Shown here: one piece after another, positions 34,188 to 47,689 of the stretch
How positions within the stretch are numbered: the first letter of the stretch is position 1
Layout: every line of letters starts with the position of its first letter
NCBI GenBank assembly: GCA_015501055.1
Contig: JADNYV010000017.1
Location: forward strand, 186,001-250,000
Reading direction: 5' to 3'
Length of the DNA stretch: 64,000 bases
Source of the DNA: Mucidula mucida
Lineage: Eukaryota > Basidiomycota > Agaricomycetes > Agaricales > Physalacriaceae
Made by a program: the position numbers and the translations under genes
Notes under the pieces: generated by a model
Database searches by the model: none
The model's input: the letters and a program-made list of their open reading frames with translations, nothing else
What the model was told of the DNA's origin: nothing

Positions 34188-37100
34188 GAATGAACGAAGG
34201 GCGGAAGGGATCGTATGATATCAGAGTGCGAGAGTCGGAGGAGATTGAGAAGGCGGATAGCACGCCAGCTATGGAGGGAGGATAACACGCTTTTCCCAAG
34301 GTAGGGAGGACCTGCCTTTAAAGCTTAAATACTGGGCGGCGTGGTAGAGATTGAATTTCGAAAAGCTCGTGCACATAACTCGTCTCGGTGAACCTGTTTG
34401 ACACAATTTCGTGTCAGTTCCGTATTCATCGGCGTGAAGATGGGGTGAACCGGTTGGTATATCCGGCCGACCCGGAGGTAGCGGCCGCGCCTATAAGATT
34501 CTGCGGAGAGTGCCAAATTTTTGTTTGCTGTGGCCAAGACACTCGCAGAATGACCGTCACTTTAGCTTCGTTGTGCGCTATCCTGTGTCCGTCAAGATCT
34601 AAAAAACAAAACCGCCCGCTCTCTTCATCGATGTAAGCACGGACGCCGAATATTCTGATGCCATGATGGGATATTATGGCCGACTAGGCACAAAGCAGTC
34701 CGAGTTCCTCAGCCAATAACCGCTACCTGGTGTTTTAACCCGTTGGATGCGTTCTGTGGGTCCCATCACGATTCAACATCGGTGAGCCAACACGGTAAAC
34801 CCAAATAAAGGTGAGAGAAACGCCAGAGCCCGCAGTCATTACACATTTCCGCGTACGCCTCCGTCGCAAGCCTAGGTCAATTCAGGGGGCAAAGAGGGTC
34901 GGAATGAATATAAGGTAAGTCCGTGTGGGCGCCAGTAAACAAAAGACACGAATAGGACTACAGTATGAGGAGGGTTCGCGTTCGAGGTTCGACGAAAGGA
35001 GGCAAGTCACGAAACACGTGTTAATCCCGACAGCCTCTAATTCAATGCTATAGACAAACAGCTCTATATACTCATACACGCCCTCTGAGTCTGCCCACTA
35101 TGCCCGAAACTCTGCCTTGTATAATCTTCCGCGTCTCTCTCAATGGCCACCATTTGTGCTCTCTAAGCGCTAAGGTTGACAGCTCATATGGGCAATGTAG
35201 CGGCCTCTGTCATCCCATAGCGCTGTTACTCCCTTGGTCAACGCCCCGATGGCAATTTAGCAGCGCGCGTATTTGTGATGCGCAGATAGAGACGGAAGAT
35301 GACAGTAATCATGCGCCTCCCTTGGCTTCACGTCTCTTTCCCTGGTTGTTCTGGACGCGAGTCCCTCATCTGACGTACTTCTGGTAACCCGTGCTTCCCG
35401 TGTAGTTCTTTGTGCGGCCAACTTGCGCATTCAGGCAAGGACTAGACTGGAAATATCGTCATAACTTTTAATTGTTCGCCGAAGATTTTACCAGGAGTCG
35501 GCGCTCGCTGTCACCTGTTTGAAGAAACGTTAGTCTTTGCTATCAGAAGTGATGTTGGAACTCTTGTAAGTTCTACTTCAAACGGTGTTCTCGCTCGCGG
35601 CAAATTTTCGCGGGTTTCCTCCCTTGGACATCACAGAGTACTCCATTTCACTCTGTCTCGCGTACGCACAGTTCAGAAGCTCGAAGGATTTGCTGGCTCA
35701 CATTCGTTCATCCTTTGTTACCGGCGCATGATGATTATCAGTATCACATCCTGGTCCTGTCTCTGAACACTACGTCACGTACTGAGGTCGAACTTACTGC
35801 GGCATGGCGTGTCCGGTATCTCCAACTCGACACACCTCTTTCATACCGAAGGAATCGGCCAGCATTGGGACCATCACTTGCGGTTTGAGCTCAATACTAG
35901 ATACCATCCCGCGTTACGTATTGTTCTGCCATCTTATAGATGCACGTTCAACAGCTGAACCATCATCTGCACCCTTTTACTTGTTGTTCGGGCATGAAAC
36001 GACGTTCAACTCTGATTGGACCTCGACACCAACGATGCTTCTCCTTGAGGTCTTTACACCATCGGAGTTCTAGCGGGCCAACCGCGCCACGACTGCGTCT
36101 TCTGGGGCGATTGTGTAACTCCCGTGGCGCTTCCTTGAGGGATAATCCAATTTCCGTCCGCGCAAATAAGCTGCTCGGTGCCGCCTTTTCGTGGAACTTT
36201 TCATTCGTGGCGCATTGATTCGGTCTTGAACCCGGTCTTGAGATCGCTTTTTGGAAAGACGCCGGGAATGGTGAAAGACCCACTGAGAGTCAACGCTGCA
36301 AGTACGTGATGCCTCAATTTCCGTTGGGAAAATCAGAACCTAAATTATAGCACAGAATCATGTCTTGCAACTCTTTCTAATGCTCACTTGATACTTGATG
36401 ATGTATAATGGCATCTGTCGATTAGCGGTGATTGTGCTCTGTTCCCGGTCCATTCATGTCTCCAGCTTCATTCTTGCAGATGATGAAAGAGAAGACTTCT
36501 AGACATCCGATAAACGGTGTTTTCATGTTTCTATGCGCATCTGTGTTCACGGTCTTTCTAGAATTTCCGCTTACCTATCTCTTAATGGCTTGCATCCAAT
36601 CCACGGTTGATATACCTCGGTATGCAGATCACCACAATGCTTTCAATATCATCGGTATTTCAACCCTGTCCTCTTGCAAGCCAAAGGCAAGTGCCGAATA
36701 GGCAACGAAACAGGAAAACCACTCTGAGGGCTCACGCGGCCATACACGCGTGATGCGACTTTCCGACCGCGTCGGGTTTTCTTTACGCGAGATAACGGTT
36801 AGCAGGATCGGATAGCGCGCCAAACCTAGGGAGCGAGCATGCTACGTTGATGCCACGGCCAGGCTACGGCACTCCTGAGCGCCCCATCCGAGTTTGAATT
36901 CTACACGCGTACCGGATCATGAATTTGCACTTTCAGGTGATGCGTCCCGAAAATGGCTGGGATCCTCTAGTACGCGTTCTACAGTGCATAGTTCAAGAGG
37001 GTGGGTTGATCTCGTCTGTAAATGCATTATGCATTCGAACTAACCTCCCCTCAACTGTTAGGAGAGTTACGCCACACGTAGCAGTAGCTATAAGTACCAG

Positions 37101-39985
37101 CTGATCGACGGAAACAATTACAACCGGTGCACTCCGGTGCACCCTTTTCCTGCCATTGATATCGAGGATGGCCCAACGTTAGAGCGCTCGAGGCCGACGC
37201 CTACAAATACTAGAAATCAAGGTCTACAAATACTGTCTGTTTGTTTCGCGGAGCTAAAACAGCAACTCAACAACAAATTTAACCCTCCTCTGATCCCTGT
37301 GACCTATTCGTCGCGATCGCCATAGTTGATCGTGGTTGACGCGAGCGCGGATGTAGGGAGGGTTGCTAGCAAGTCTTAAGTCTTCTCCTAAATACTTAAG
37401 TTCTGTTTATGTCGGGACTAGCAAGTTAAGTCGTCGGGAATAGCCGTTTGCGGGCGTTTGTGGGCGCATCCACACTGATGTCATTCGTTGCTTGACGTCG
37501 GAAGCCATTCACTTCTAGGCCTCGCCCGACCATTTCCGGGATAACACTCTCATAGTATCGTTGCATACCGCGTACTGTACAGCATGCTCTTGGTACAGTA
37601 GGAGGAGGTCGTGTAGTTCCCCTAATTGACATACGTCCAACAAGTCTTTCCGGACCCCCGATATCATCATCGACTTGGAGATTCGACCCAGTAGCGTTCG
37701 TTCAAGCTGAAAGGTTTGATATCATGGACCCTCAGAGTCCAACAAATGCACACCACTCTCGAAGCCTTCCTCGTCGTACCTTTTGGGTTAGAAGCTTCAA
37801 AAGCTTCCAAAACTAGCTTCCGTGTGGCGCACCTGACATGATCACCATAAGTGTACTGGTATGCTCCACTTTCCCCTCGCTGATTGCTGGCCACTTAATG
37901 CTATTCTGCCGTCGCTCCTTTGAGTATTAAACCCGAGACAGCTAAGGAATAAGTTCTACTCCTTACTAGTACTTAAGTCTAAGTAAGGAACGGAGTCTGT
38001 GCACCGCAGAAGTAGAAATCTACTGTACATATAGCATAACGAACATGCTCTCCTGTTGAAACGACACGGCGAGATGTCCAAGCAATTTACTTCTCACATT
38101 AGTATTTCTACAGTGGTCGCCTAATAAGGAGGTTTGGCTCCAGGAATTGTAGATAGCAGCCTTCCATGTGGGAACACCAATTGAATTCTACTCAGTCTCA
38201 TGTCTCACTGGCGTTCGGCTTACGTGTCAAGTAGGTGTGGCGTCCCTTCCGGGATTCCCGGTTTCTCCTCGTTGCAACCTAGCGATGTTGTCTGCTGAGG
38301 TCCAGCAATAATAGAGCGAGAACATCGCAAGAGACGCAATAAGACGCGTTTGTGGTGGAACACGGCGTAATGCGGGTCTCTCCCATCCATCAATGTTCGA
38401 AAGAGGCTGATCTAGAGGTATGAAAATAGTACATCACTGAGGGGCCTGTAGCGTGGGTAAATGCACTTTGTGTATTTCGGAGCAGTTCACATATCCATTC
38501 GTCCGAGGCTAGGATCCAATGAGCGGATACGTCATACCAAATGCAGAGAAACAACAAATGAATGTGTATCGTCGGGCGTCACGGTCTTCGGTCCACCGCT
38601 CAATCGATAAATGCTGACCTAGCTCTGGAAAGCATCTCCCGAGGACATCGTGGGGCAAGTCCTTGAACTTTTGACGTAACGCCACATCTTGAAGCAAAGA
38701 CTGGTCGCGGTGGATGCTTCTCGTATAGAGCGCGAGAGAGAGCGTAGGTCCAGACTTGTCAGGTAGTTCGGGAACGGGTCGTCAGCACAAGTTGTTCGGA
38801 CGAAAGTAATTGGATTGGCTGAATCCGACGCGGTGGCGTTAAGTATTCATATACAGTCTCGTGCGCAAGGGACCTCAAGGAGGCGAACATCCATGCGATA
38901 TGTACTTAACACTTGATGAATAGGCTTAAGCCTTTCCGACAATCAGATATCGAGGCCCTGAGGCGTTGTCGAGTTATGCCACAACTGACTGACTACTGCC
39001 TGATTACATACCGACGCGGGCTGACAGAACCGGGGCGAAATTGAGGCATTTCGCTCTATGGTGGGGTCGCGTATGTGTGGGTTTCCGAAACGGATGTGCA
39101 AAGGCGTGACTTTGGAGCTCTCCGAGGCGGATTGACTGACAAACGTTTTGATTTTAGGTAGGATGCATTACGATCCGGCAAGGTATACGCGTACTGGTGG
39201 ATGGTGTTGCGTTTAAGCTCAGTAGGCGACATATGCAAGAGAGATGGATGAGAGGGGATGGATCGAATTACACACTTAGAGAAAGAATCCGAGTCGGAGA
39301 AACGAAAATAAGAGATATCAGTGAGCTGTTCACAGATTTCTTGGTAAAAAACATATAGAGTGACCCTAGTACGTCTGTTACATGAACTCGCTGGGGGGAG
39401 CGCACTAGCCAGTGAAGTCTAGTGGACGATCGAGAAATCTCCGTTGGGTAGGTCGTTGACAGCAACAAGGACATGATCGGACAACGCACACATCGTGTCG
39501 GTGATCTTCATTCCGAGTATTAATCCGGTGTGCGATAGAGCAGAGGAGCAAAAGAGATGGAGCACATGGAATAGCCGGAGCGAACTATCAAGCAGAATTT
39601 CGAGACGAGGCCATATGGTGACGTAGGAGGGAGATCAACGAGGAGCACAAGATGGTGATATAATAGATGTAGAATCTGGAGAGTCTCCGAAATAAGACGA
39701 AGCTAGTGAAATACTGACGCATAGCACCCTGGCGAGAAGATCAGAGATTTACCGAGATCCCACTACTCGGTGGTAAGTCGCGGGCGATCCGGAGGTAGAC
39801 AGGGCGATGATAAATAAGAAATTAGGATGCGGGGGGCGGAAAGCATCGACGTCGAAGAGAAGGAGAGAATCCGAGAGCGCTGTACAAAGGCAGGCACTAT
39901 CCACATGGCGCTAACATAAGCGGCAGCAGGCGGCACCTGCAATATTGATTTGTGGGAAACCCTGAAGCTGACAGCGCCGTGAACG
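34188..39985. other. 5.8 kb gene-poor region
   Basis: No frame here can be tied to a protein family. Short frames of 60-90 codons occur on both strands but lack ATG starts, splices or motifs. Around 37.36-38.0 kb there are recurring TTAAGT/ACTTAAG pieces and a sequence starting TGTTGGACG (minus strand, near 37641) that superficially resembles a degraded long terminal repeat. I found neither a second copy nor any integrase or reverse transcriptase. The first few hundred bases should contain the MFS promoter. The last bases before 39986 hold the promoter of the kinase gene. Confidence 0.4.
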
Positions 39986-42365
39986 ATGCCTACGCCTACC
40001 TCTCCTTGGAAATCTTTCCGTTTCAACAGCTCGCTCAACGGCTCATCGAAAAAGCTGTCAGTTAATGCCTCGGTCAGCACGCTCAGCCCAACGCTGAGCT
40101 CTGCCACCCCCGCCTCTGCGCGTTCATCGTACAACTCGTTCAACACTCAGTCCAGCGACTCTATACCCCACGAGAGCCCCCGCCAGACTGCTCCTAAGCA
40201 GGCTAGGGAGCGCACAAAGTCAGAGAAACGCCAGCATTCACAGCAATCGCCTCCTCTCCCTAAATCATCCATGGCCCCCTCGACGAGCTCAACGTCCTCG
40301 CCGCGCCCACTGCTGTCGCCCAAGTCAATGTCGCGCTTTATACGGCGAGTAGCGTCCGCTCCCAATGCCAAAGGCCTCTTCAAGTCGTCGGCACAGTCAC
40401 CCTCCACACCAACAATACGGAATGGGCTCTTGGCACCCTCATATCCTCTCGCGAATACATCGCTGCCACTCCCTCATTCCACCTCTTCAGAGCAAGGCAC
40501 TGACTCTCTAGAGACAATATCCTCCGTGTCGTCTCGTGGTCAGGGTCCTTCGTCTACAACCATGGTGCCGCCGTCGATCACCAAGACTCGACTCAGCACA
40601 AGCAACCTTCACGATGGCCCCGCGAAGGTTGCGTTTCGACGTACATATTCAAGTAATTCAATTAAAGTGCGAGAGGTCGGTATCCGCTACTCTATCGCCC
40701 GCTCTAGTGGCTCAATCCTTTCCATTAGGTCGAAGTCGGTCCTTCCAGCTTTGTCAAGGTCAAACTCCTCGGCAAAGGTGACGTGGGCAAAGTCTTTCTC
40801 GTTCGCGAGAAGAAGTCTGGAAAGCTGTATGCTATGAAAGGTGGCGTCGTTCTATCCGCGTTCACGCGTCACGTTCTAACATGGCGTAGTTCTCTCGAAA
40901 AAAGAAATGATCGAACGCAAAAAGATAAAGCGCGCCTTGACTGAACAAGAAATCCTCGCGACTGCTAACCATCCTTTCATTGTTACTCTTCATCACTCGT
41001 TTCAATCACCATTGTATTTATATTTCTGCATGGAGTACTGCATGGGCGGCGAATTTTTTCGCGCGCTGCAAAATCATCCTGGAAAGCGTCTACCGGAGGA
41101 CTCTGCACGCTTCTACGCAGCCGAAGTCACCGCGGCTTTGGAGTACCTTCATCTCATGGGTTTTATATACCGAGATCTGAAACCAGAAAGTGAGTGGGAT
41201 TTATTACCTTTCATCCTCCACTCGTGCTCATCCTTCATACGTAGATATATTACTTCATCAGTCAGGGCACATTATGCTTTCGGATTTCGACCTTGCGAAA
41301 CAGTCTAACGAACTCAACGCCATGCCCGCAATGGTGCACTCCGAGACTAATGGGGTGAGCATCTGCATGCTTTGTTACGCCTCCGATAGCGCTGACTGTA
41401 CGGCTCCGACTCGAAGGTTCCTTTAATCAACACATCATGTACTGCCAACTTTCGAACCAACTCATTTGTTGGCACGGAAGGTACGACGTCTCGAGATCAT
41501 ACTGATTGAATCCTGGGGGTTGATGACGTGCGATTGTTCAGAATACATTGCGCCTGAAGTAATATCAGCACAAGGGCATACTGCGGCGGTCGACTGGTGG
41601 ACATTGGGGATACTCATTTACGAAATGATTGTGAGTAGTCTTGCTGTCTTGACTATCTACGAGCTCAGCTGTCACGTATTCAGTATGCCACCACGCCGTT
41701 CAAGGGCGACCAACGCACACAGACGTTCGAGAAAATCCGGATGGAAGCTGTGAAGTTCAAGGATACAGCCAAGGTCTCAAGGTAAGCCCTCGCGCGTTTC
41801 TTGGGTCTAGTATCTTTCGATACCTCTTTTGGTTTGCGATGCGCTGGCTATTTGAGGATCGGACATCTGATGCCCGTTCCGGATGTGGATTACGTTGTGC
41901 TGAACGAATATTTTTACTAGTGCTGGGAAAGACTGTATCACGCGGCTGTTGGACAAGGACGAACGGACACGATTGGGCAGCCGGAGTGGAGCTAGCGAGG
42001 TAAAGCAGCACAAATGGTTTGCGAAGATTAATTGGGGGCTGTTGAGGAATACGACACCTCCTGTGAGTACATTTTGCATTGCATTTTGATGATGGATTCG
42101 TGAGAGTTGGGATACACTCACGCATGGGATGACTATAATGCGCTCATGTGTTCAATCAGTCTGGATGATCTGTCATGCTTACTATATTTCCAACCAACAG
42201 ATTCAACCGACATCGTCGAATGGAGTTGATGGGGTCAACTTCCGCCATTTGAAGGAGTCTCACTCGCTGCACTTGGAGGGTGGGTCTACAAAGGATGTTG
42301 TGGGAATAGACGACGACCAATTTGGGGCGTTCTCGAGTGTGACATTGCATTACGATGGAGAGTGA
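39986..42365 (+). CDS. FPK1: AGC-family Ser/Thr kinase, FPK1/KIN82/NRC-2 type
   Basis: Kinase of the group that in yeast activates phospholipid flippases and in Neurospora (nrc-2) controls growth and conidiation. The ATG at 39986 starts a long Ser/Pro-rich regulatory tail of about 230 residues, with [18 protein letters not shown] near 40330. The kinase domain begins [23 protein letters not shown] near 40740, with the ATP-binding Lys in LYAMK. Further marks are [23 protein letters not shown] near 40900, [10 protein letters not shown] near 41035, YRDLKPEN split by an intron near 41180, DFDLAKQ near 41290, EEYIAPEVI near 41545, and [13 protein letters not shown] near 41590. DFD instead of DFG is normal for this family. 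The AGC C-tail reads [19 protein letters not shown] and later [15 protein letters not shown], with TGA at 42363-42365. About seven introns. All catalytic residues are present. Confidence 0.93.
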
Positions 42366-42835
42366 GGTGGAGGATGAGACTAGGTGTCTTGGTGGGGCTC
42401 TGGACGCAGCGGGCAGCAGGCGTATGAGGCAGTTGTGGAGAGTTTTTAATGTTTTGCTAAATATACTAATGGGAACTGGATGGATAGCATAGATTGAGAC
42501 TGAATACGAGTACGCTGGCATTGCCTGGCGTAGTGGCATGGCTTTCTCTTTCGAAGAACTGATGGCAGCAATGGCAGCGACCAGTGTGCTACCTCGGCGT
42601 TCCGAGGGAGCAGAGTTAGTGCCATTTACGGCAGGACCAGATCTGCGATTGACGAGCGTGACGAGCTGAGTGTGACGGTCACCGATCCGATCTCTCACCA
42701 GAATGGGCCACGGACAAAATGCGTTAACTCCACCGCGAAAATATTTAATGAATATAGTAAATGATCAATTTGGATGCAAGTTATAATAGGCGTCACTCCT
42801 CGTCCAAGTCTTTGTGTCCGCATCCCTCTCCCCAG
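42366..42835. other. Intergenic region before the HSF-type gene
   Basis: About 470 bases between two genes on the same strand, holding the kinase 3' UTR and the HSF-type promoter. An overlapping minus-strand frame (42156-42698) is a shadow of the kinase end. No TATA box is obvious. Confidence 0.4.
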
Positions 42836-44743
42836 ATGGCCGACTTGTATCCTCCCTCCCGCCACTTTTCCCAAAACTCTTCTCTTCTCTATCCACCTCC
42901 CGCTCCCGTTGACACGGTCGACGACAACGATACCGATGGTCCCACCAATGGCGACCAGAGGTCCTCACAGCCCCCCAAAAACGAGACCAAGCCTCAAGCA
43001 ACTTTCTTGACCAAACTATACGCGTACGTCGTCCGTCCCAACGTTCAACTACCTATTCATTGTCCGTTGCAGTCTGCTTGAACGTCCGGAGAACCACCAC
43101 ATGATACGTTGGGATCCACAAGGCGAACATATCATCGTCGAGCGTCCCGAGCAGCTCGCCCTCCACGTCCTGCCCAGTATCTACCGCCAATCCCGCTTTG
43201 CCAGCTTCTCCCGCCAGTTGAACGTACGCATCGCGCCATACGCTAATTCCACTCGTTAACATTTATCCAGATCTACGGTTTCATGCGCAAAGTGAACCTC
43301 CGAAATGTCGACCCTGCCATCGACGATCCAGATGCTAGCACTTGGTGTATGTCCACCTATATGTTTCGTTACATTTAGTTGACGAGTTCAACAGCCCATC
43401 CAACGCTGAACCGCCATTCTCCGCCAGAGGTCGTTGCCAACTTTAAACGGCGCGTTCCCCCGCGTCTTCCCAAGCCCCGCAAACGCGAATCGACAGACGC
43501 ACTCAGTATTCCCCCTCCGCGCTCTGCTCTTGGCCTCGGACCCGTGCCATTGACCGTGCCCTCCTCGCACAAGCCAGTACCACCCCAAATTGGCCGAGCA
43601 CGCGGCTTTTCTGCTCCAGGCTCTTTCACGCCCTTGTCCCAAGCTGGTCCGGGCGCCTGGAGCAACTCGCCCTACTCCCATCGATCTGCGCTGCCTCCGC
43701 TCACTGTGCCCGAGCCTCAGCATAATATTCACAACAATTACCATCACCCTTCACACCATACTCTGCCGCCTCCCATCAGTCCGCGGAAGAGTCTACTTTT
43801 GCTTATAGTTCAAACCCATACCCCCCATCTAACACATACCACCCGGAGCAGGGAAACAACTGGTCTTTCTCTCCCGTCAGCAGCAGTTCTTCATCTCATA
43901 ATGGTAGCCTGTCTTCTCTCTTGAATCCCAGCACTCATAATTCTGGCTACACTCGTCCCACTCCGACGATCAATACCTCTTATAATTCATCCCCGTTCTC
44001 GTCGATGCCCATGGAACATTCTTCGTCCTCTCTTTCGCCCGATAGTCACAGTCGCCCTACAACTGGCTATTCCATGTCTTCCGTGTCCTCTATGGGATAC
44101 GGCGACGATCACATGCAGCACGATTACCATTCTTCCTCGCGTCCCAGCTCTAGCCATCACCACGGACGACCAATGACACCGCCGCGTCCATCGTCTTCAA
44201 AATCGCCCTACTCTAATTCCCTCAGCATCCGTCGGGCACGGCGCCACAGTCAGGCGTTAAGTCCCTATCCCAGTCCGATGTACGAACATGATCAGCGGCC
44301 ATCCACGTCTCCCCAGCCTGCCAGTGGTCATCACGCGCATCCAGCACACCACTCGCAGCAGGATACAGGAGGAGTTCCGCGCGTTAGGAGCATGATTCAG
44401 CTTCCGTCAGTACTGCCTCCCGTCGAGCACTACTCGTTCAGTCCTCAGGCAGAGTTTGCCTACTCTGGCCCTGGGCCGATGGAGTATCGTCCGTCGACTG
44501 GCAATGGACGGCCCTCGACTGGTACGTCTGCCACGTCGAGCTCGCATGCCAACACGCCTCCCGTGACGGATGGCTTTGGGGCCGAGACAGACATCAACCG
44601 ATGTGAGTCTCCTATGGTGTTGACTTCCGTCTTTGTGTGTTGACCTGGTCCCTCTCATAGATGATTCGCCTGACTTTGGGTACATGCAGATGAACGAGCA
44701 TCTTCCTGTCCCAGTTTCGAACGGATACGTGAAGGAGATGTAG
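42836..44743 (+). CDS. HSF-type transcription factor, with an apparent one-base frameshift
   Basis: DNA-binding regulator with a heat-shock-factor domain near the N-terminus. The ATG at 42836 starts MADLYPPSRHFSQNSS. The HSF domain runs from ATFLTKLYALLERPENHHMIRW through VLPSIYRQSRFASFSRQLNIYGFMRKVNLRN, across introns at about 43020-43070, 43223-43270 and 43348-43392. It continues in HPTLNRHSPPEVVANFKRR, with basic PPRLPKPRKRE. A long disordered Ser/Pro/His-rich part follows. In it the frame changes at about 43780-43787: the original frame reads LPPPISP and then stops at 43924, while the other frame continues with AEESTFAYSSN through SLSSLLNPSTHNSG. Further on it gives RRARRHSQALSPYPSP, RVRSMIQLPSV and the last exon SPDFGYMQMNEHLP. 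The TAG is at 44741-44743. The continuation has strong coding character for 900 bases, so I annotate one gene with a missing base. Confidence 0.87.
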
Positions 44744-45730
44744 ACGCGTCTGGGTGACGATTATTGACGATTTTTTTTTTGCTATACCAGTCTCATTGTT
44801 TTTGATCATTGCTGTCGAGTGGACTTTGATTTCGGTTATCACCTCTCATTCTTAATTATAATTGTACTTGTGTATCTTTCCGCAACCTGTTTTCTTGAAT
44901 CTGCAGACTTTTTTGGGATCTTTCGCGAGTACCGTCAAGTCAGGCGTGTGTGTTAATTTTATTTGATGATGATTGGCAATTGAAATTGACTGTTTGTCTG
45001 CGATCCCCCGCACGGCTGCAGTGTTATATTTCGTTCAGCTGTCCAGACAGGAGTTGTGTTGGAAGATCATTTGAGCTCTCTCTTATCTCTCGTCGTTTGA
45101 CAGGCAGGCGTGCACAAAGCCAGTTATTAGTTCCCCCGTCGCCACTCAATGATTTGCTATCGATACGCGCGTAGTTCTAGATTTTGGAGACCCCTCGATT
45201 TCATGAATTTGGGCCCGACGATAAACCTAGTGAACACGCCATGCCTGCCTGGCAGTGGGTCTGTGAATTATTTATTTGAGGGATTTAATTAAATTAATAA
45301 TCCAGTGCCGAGATGAAAGAATCCCATCGTAGTACACGCGGGGATATCAATAGAGTAGAAAAAAAAAAAAGTCCTCGATCGAAGGAAATGCTTCTGATCG
45401 GGTTCAGAGTACCGTTTGGCTGGGTTTGGTTCGGGTTCGGAGAGAGAGAGACCTCACAGAGTCGGAGACTCAGAGAGAGAAAAGAACAAAACACATACAT
45501 ACAGTTCATACGCAGCAGCGTTACTGTGTTTTGCTGTTGTTCGAGTTGTTGTTCGAGCTGCCGTTGACTGGATAGTTGACTGGATGGGAATACAACGCAA
45601 GATCCCATCTCCGCCGCCGGGAACGACGATCCCTTCGCGTCGCGCGACAGGACGTCTTTACATCCCGCCCCGGGGGGCCCACCATGTATGTATGAGGCTC
45701 AGTTTAAATCATTAAAAGCATGCGGACTCC

Positions 45731-45868
45731 GAGGGGGGGGGTGGGGAAAGAAGGAAGCGCTTTAGTGACCGCAGGAACGGAAGTGAGAACCTGGTGGAGG
45801 GGAGGCGGGGCAAGGGGATAGGGAGGATCAGCCAGAGCGTTATCGATGCCGGAGGGGGGGTGGGGGCC
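45731..45868 (+). other. G-rich patch with quadruplex-forming potential
   Basis: The plus strand has a nine-G run at 45733-45741, then GGGG, a block GGAGGGGAGGCGGGGCAAGG near 45796 followed by further G-runs, and another seven-G run near 45854. Several runs of three or more G with short spacers satisfy the usual quadruplex pattern. No gene lies within several hundred bases, so no regulatory link is claimed. Confidence 0.5.
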
Positions 45869-47689
45869 TCGCGTCGTCGTTTATTGAGGGACCTCATTAC
45901 CTACCGGAATAGCATGATGTGGATGGTAGCTACTAGCATCATTCATTCATAGCGAGTTCCTGACATCTCTACTTGGTGCCAACTATACAATTCACAAACG
46001 GGAACGGCAACTTGTGATGGCGTGTTGTGGTAACACGTTAATTTCCCGGGGGCTGTTTACGGTCACAAGCAGAGCGGGCTGGGTTGGGGGTGATTGGCAG
46101 TAGATTCGAAGATCACCCGTTCACACTACCCAGGCTGTCTGGGTACCAGTCATATCCGCATCGACTGATCGCGGTAAGTAAACAGCTCCCCAGAGACCGC
46201 CCAGAACGCGTCCAGAGGAATCACCTCTCTGGGACCTTGGATCTCAAGAAAGGAAATTCTCGCTTGTCCTTGTTCTTGTTCTCAAGCAAAAAAAAAAAAA
46301 AAGGTGAGGTCACCGCTAACGCAACAACCCCACACGACGACCACGATAATTGAAAACGTGATGGCTGTGTGTGTGTGAAAAAAAGTGTCCAATAGCACGC
46401 TACAAGTCCCGAACACGAAGCGCAGAGAGGGAAAATTTAGCCTGGCCCGGGATCGCCTGTCCTGCGCACCAGAAATTCAAAGCGTTCGGAAAACGAAAGA
46501 GATCGCGTAGTACGTGTGGCGGCGGGACCGCGAGATTGTGTTCCTCTTCGTGGCCAGATCCTGCAGCACTCTTACAATCGAGGGCTCGGCGCTTCCTCTT
46601 CAAAAGAAGCAGCAGGCAAGGCACTGTGCATTCTTCGGCACCTGCCGCGCAAGGTGGCGAGTGATGCACAAACATGGAAGCAGGAGACCAAGCCCAAGGC
46701 TCAGCCTTAGTACTAAGTAGTAACGCAGGCGAAGAGAAACCCCGAGAAAACCACTGCAGGCACGAACAGACAAATTAGAATTTGGGAAACAACACGCGAA
46801 CTACCCACGCGATTTTCCTCAGCTTGGAGGTTCTGTTCTTGGGTGATTGGCGAGCCGAAGTAGAAGGTATTCTTTCTTCTAATCTTCTTCTTGATAGTCG
46901 CAAAAGAAAACGACAAAAACCTTTTGATCTTCCAAGAACGAAGCCAGAAGCAACCAAACTAATGTCAAAGTGGGGAATCCCATCACCTCCATCCATCCAT
47001 TTACTATGGGTCCCAATTCCTGGATCTCAGGCTGAGCAAGTCGAACAAACCGTGAAACGCGAGCGCCGAGTACAGTGCACAGCACATAAGTACGAAGGTG
47101 AGTAGAGTATGTACCCTCTCTCGGGAACGGATGATCGCCAGGGTGTCAACGGACGGAGATATCGCCGTACCGCTTTTTTACATCAAGAATGTTTTGGCTG
47201 GACGAGGAAAGACGTTTGTTGAGTAAGAGGTAGCAATGACGGAACACGCCACTCACAACCAGGTCCCCGCATGATCACTTCTTCTTCTCCTTCTAACGAG
47301 CCTCCCCCCGTGTTCGCGAAATTTTTTGCTCTGAACAACGCGTAGTATGTTCCCACCGTCGCAATGAAAAGGAAATTGCGATAACGGCACTTGCATTTTG
47401 CAACGGTACTAGAAGTTGAAGAGGCGGCGTACCTCAATACCGAAAAGCCCACCCACGAGATCGCCGAGTCCCTCCACGAACGAAAAACGTTCCCTGATCA
47501 GCGGCGGATATGTGCTGATGATGGTGAATCGGGGATCGACCACAAGTATAGCACACACACCGTGCATAGACAACCGACCCTTAACCCACTCCCGCTCCCA
47601 GGTCCCAGCTTCAAATGAATGAGTTAATTAAGCCAGCCCCCGAAAGTGACAAGTCAATAGAAAGCGGCGCGGCACGGACAATTTGTGAA

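Noticed and set aside
34970..35000. GTTCGAGGTTCGACG, resembling a tRNA B-box
   Set aside because: No acceptor-stem pairing or A-box at the right distance could be found, so no tRNA gene is called.
37360..37895. Sequence resembling a Copia-type long terminal repeat (minus strand from about 37641, starting TGTTGGACG) with nearby open frames
   Set aside because: No second copy, no target-site duplication, no primer-binding site and no reverse transcriptase or integrase motif in the window; two frames are open at once, so coding evidence is weak.
41280..41300. DFD in place of the DFG motif in the AGC kinase, considered as a sign of a dead kinase
   Set aside because: DFD is usual in the FPK1/NRC-2 family, and the ATP-binding Lys, RDLKPEN and APE motifs are all intact.
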